Positions 5,872 to 6,888 of a stretch of 6,888 bases of DNA are shown here, piece after piece. Below the pieces are notes generated by a model. The model worked only from the letters and a program-made list of their open reading frames with translations, was not told the DNA's origin and made no database searches. Position 1 is the first letter of the stretch; each line of letters opens with the position of its first letter. The position numbers were made by a program, and so were the translations under genes. Source of the DNA: JBDSTW01 sp039914705 (lineage in GTDB: Bacteria; Pseudomonadota; Gammaproteobacteria; SURF-13); contig JBDSOT010000003.1 of the NCBI GenBank assembly GCA_039914705.1, positions 1-6,888 of the forward strand. Direction: 5' to 3'.

Positions 5872-5941
5872 CCGGATGGGGGTGAGGATGGACGAAAGAC
5901 TACTGTGTCGTTAGTATGGTTCCCACGCTATTGAATGAGCT

Positions 5942-6060
5942 AAAAACGATTAGCAAATTATGAGATATGGGGGCGGGGGAACATCCCTCCTTATACAAAA
6001 GGCTGCTGGTGTACTTTATCTTCTGGTTTGGTGCTATTAATTTGCAAACTATCGATTTTT
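5942..6060. repeat. Spaced imperfect inverted repeat
   Basis: The left arm at 5942-5960 (AAAAACGAT, TA, GCAAATTA) is mirrored by the right arm at 6038-6060 (TAATTTGC, AAACT, ATCGATTTTT). The inner eight bases match perfectly. The outer nine match with one inserted base, offset by a few unpaired bases between the blocks. The arms enclose 77 bases that contain no gene. It could be the remains of a small inverted-repeat element or chance in AT-rich DNA; no target-site duplication was found. Confidence 0.3.
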
Positions 6061-6070
6061 GAGGCTTTAA

Positions 6071-6558
6071 ATGGTAAATAGCAAAATTAAGCATTGGCGT
6101 GTGAACCTGCTTATACACCATTTGGTGTCTAGTTTACGTTGGTCATCAAACATGCTGCGCAAGTTATTCACATGGTTTAAGTCGTCAGGACTAGCCATTT
6201 CCTTGTTAGTGGCTGCGGTTGCTGTTGCCTTGGTGGCATGGCTCGATTATCGGTATGGGATTAATTGGCCAGATGTCCGGCTTGAAGCGCACGGATTGGT
6301 CATGGACATTTTTGTTTTTGGCATTCTGATCCTTGCCTTTAACAAGGCCCGAGAAACAAGAAATTTGAAGCGGCACTACCATGAAGAAATTGAAGATTTT
6401 AGGGACTGGAAATCAGACGAAGAAAAATATCGAGAGATGTTACTTAGATAGCGCCTGGCTAGAGGGCTATCATTTGGGACATCGGTGTTTTTTCAGACGC
6501 GAATGTTCAAAAGGCTATATACCGAGACGCACAATACAAAAGCACACTATGCGCTTAG
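6071..6558 (+). pseudogene. Two-helix membrane protein with pentapeptide-repeat tail, broken by two apparent frameshifts
   Basis: The first 126 codons (ATG 6071, stop 6449-6451) encode hydrophobic segments at residues 40-58 and 75-90, then a charged coiled-coil-like region ending EEIEDFRDWKSDEEKYRE. From memory, proteins of this layout continue into pentapeptide repeats. Here that tail is present but out of frame. The frame with codons at 6432, 6435 and so on reads CYLDS AWLEG YHLGH, and the next frame reads SD ANVQK AIYRD AQYKS TLCA. Removing one base from A5 (6423-6427) and one from T6 (6488-6493) yields a single 161-residue product to TAG 6556-6558. Its pentapeptide phase then runs unbroken: CYLDS, AWLEG, YHLGH, RCFSD, ANVQK, AIYRD, AQYKS. 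Pentapeptide repeats fold as a right-handed four-sided helix; the function in this context is unknown. GAGG at 6061-6064 is a modest ribosome binding site. ATG 6152 is an alternative start. A sequencing error in the two homopolymers is the main alternative to decay. Confidence 0.6.
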
Positions 6559-6733
6559 AAATTCGTTGCAGGTAGAGTTGGATATATCGGTTACTTTGTT
6601 TGAGTCCAAAACTATGAAACCCCTTTGGACCACGAAGCATTTACTCAGCACAAAACCGGAAGGGAATTCCACTCAGGCGATTCAGATGGTTCGCGGATTA
6701 GCTGCTTCAGGATTTCTTGATGTAAAAATCTAA
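6485..6733 (+). CDS. Hypothetical protein or C-terminal gene fragment
   Basis: This 82-codon frame has a GTG at 6485 as first start, and an ATG at 6503. Its first 20 or so codons overlap the pentapeptide reading in another frame and look unstructured. From about 6557 the translation looks protein-like: alternating strand pattern (QVELDISVTLFE), a Lys-Pro-Leu-Trp turn, then a polar helix (STQAIQMVRGLAASGFL) to the TAA at 6731-6733. This resembles the end of a small beta/alpha domain, such as those of periplasmic lipoproteins, but I cannot name the family. It has no ribosome binding site. It may be the remnant of a gene whose front was lost at a junction near 6550-6560, or an out-of-frame continuation of the broken gene before it. 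Confidence 0.3.
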   Translation: MFFQTRMFKRLYTETHNTKAHYALRNSLQVELDISVTLFESKTMKPLWTTKHLLSTKPEGNSTQAIQMVRGLAASGFLDVKI

Positions 6734-6888
6734 CAGATAGTCGATCACATGGGTAAGGATGTCACAAGCGGCTATCCCGGCGCGGATATACCTCTTAAGT
6801 TCCCCAGCAGTGACTCGCACCACCAATTGGGTGTAGATTCATCTTGTACTCTATTAAAAAGAAAAAATAATGTGCGCGATGTTTTGTA
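6734..6888. other. Right-edge region without an assignable gene
   Basis: On the plus strand the frame from ATG 6749 stays open to the window end (46 codons, beginning MGKDVTSGYPGADIPLKF). On the minus strand about 43 codons are open between roughly 6836 and the TGA near 6708 (core AGELKRYIRAGIAACDILT). Neither has a ribosome binding site or a family I recognise, so neither is called. An A-rich run at 6857-6870 precedes ATG 6871 and could be the start of a gene beyond the edge. Confidence 0.3.

Larger units (their letters stand above)
5752..6070. other. Repeat-bearing intergenic region between purT and the pentapeptide gene
   Basis: This 319-base stretch holds no convincing gene. Minus-strand reading at 5900-6121 is open for 73 codons but shows no domain, no ribosome binding site and antisense overlap with the next gene. 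The region contains three close hairpins (5781-5871) and a spaced inverted repeat (5942-6060), listed separately. It must also hold the purT promoter and any promoter of the gene at 6071; I could not identify either with confidence. Confidence 0.6.

Noticed and set aside
5900..6121. 73-codon minus-strand open frame
   Set aside because: No ribosome binding site, no recognisable motif, lies over a repeat region and overlaps the start of the plus-strand membrane protein gene.
6708..6836. Minus-strand peptide AGELKRYIRAGIAACDILT and flanks as a small gene
   Set aside because: It has a protein-like look but no ATG, no ribosome binding site and overlaps the end of the plus-strand frame. I could not favour either strand.
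1..6888. CRISPR arrays, tRNA or rRNA genes, insertion sequences, toxin-antitoxin or phage genes
   Set aside because: I looked for regularly spaced repeats, tRNA-like cloverleaf arms and transposase or integrase motifs and saw none that held up.

Overview
The window looks like a chromosomal piece of a sulfur-handling proteobacterium. The close resemblance of the MoaA, HIT and PurT proteins to betaproteobacterial versions suggests the Nitrosomonadales/Gallionellales area. That placement is from memory of the families, not from a search.

Layout. (1) Positions 1-315, minus strand: the N-terminal end of an exported SBBP-type beta-propeller protein that runs off the left edge. (2) 316-455: divergent intergenic region with a small hairpin. 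(3) 456-1888, plus strand: moaA (molybdenum cofactor synthesis, step 1) followed closely by a HIT-family hydrolase. (4) 2009-4517, plus strand: a compact persulfide-response operon. It has a promoter whose -10 region lies in a perfect 14-bp palindrome, a BigR/SqrR-type ArsR repressor, a TauE/SafE-type anion exporter, an ETHE1-like persulfide dioxygenase (its ATG overlaps the exporter's TGA), and a stand-alone DUF442 phosphatase/rhodanese-like protein. (5) 4543-5751, minus strand: a complete purT, convergent with the operon. (6) 5752-6070: no gene, but three hairpin repeats, one REP-like, and a longer imperfect inverted repeat. (7) 6071-6558, plus strand: a two-helix membrane protein whose pentapeptide-repeat tail is scattered over three reading frames. 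(8) 6485-6733: an unrecognised C-terminal-like fragment, then a short frame open to the right edge.

How the genes fit together. In the operon, reactive sulfane sulfur would oxidise the Cys35/Cys101 pair of the repressor and free the palindrome. The dioxygenase would oxidise glutathione persulfide to sulfite, the DUF442 protein may move sulfane sulfur to or from glutathione, and the TauE-like protein would export the sulfite. In other bacteria the dioxygenase and DUF442 domains are often fused as Blh; here they are two genes. I do not see a wholly new system. The best leads are the repressor operator with a possible leaderless start, the split Blh pair, and the pentapeptide gene that becomes continuous when one base is removed from each of two homopolymers.
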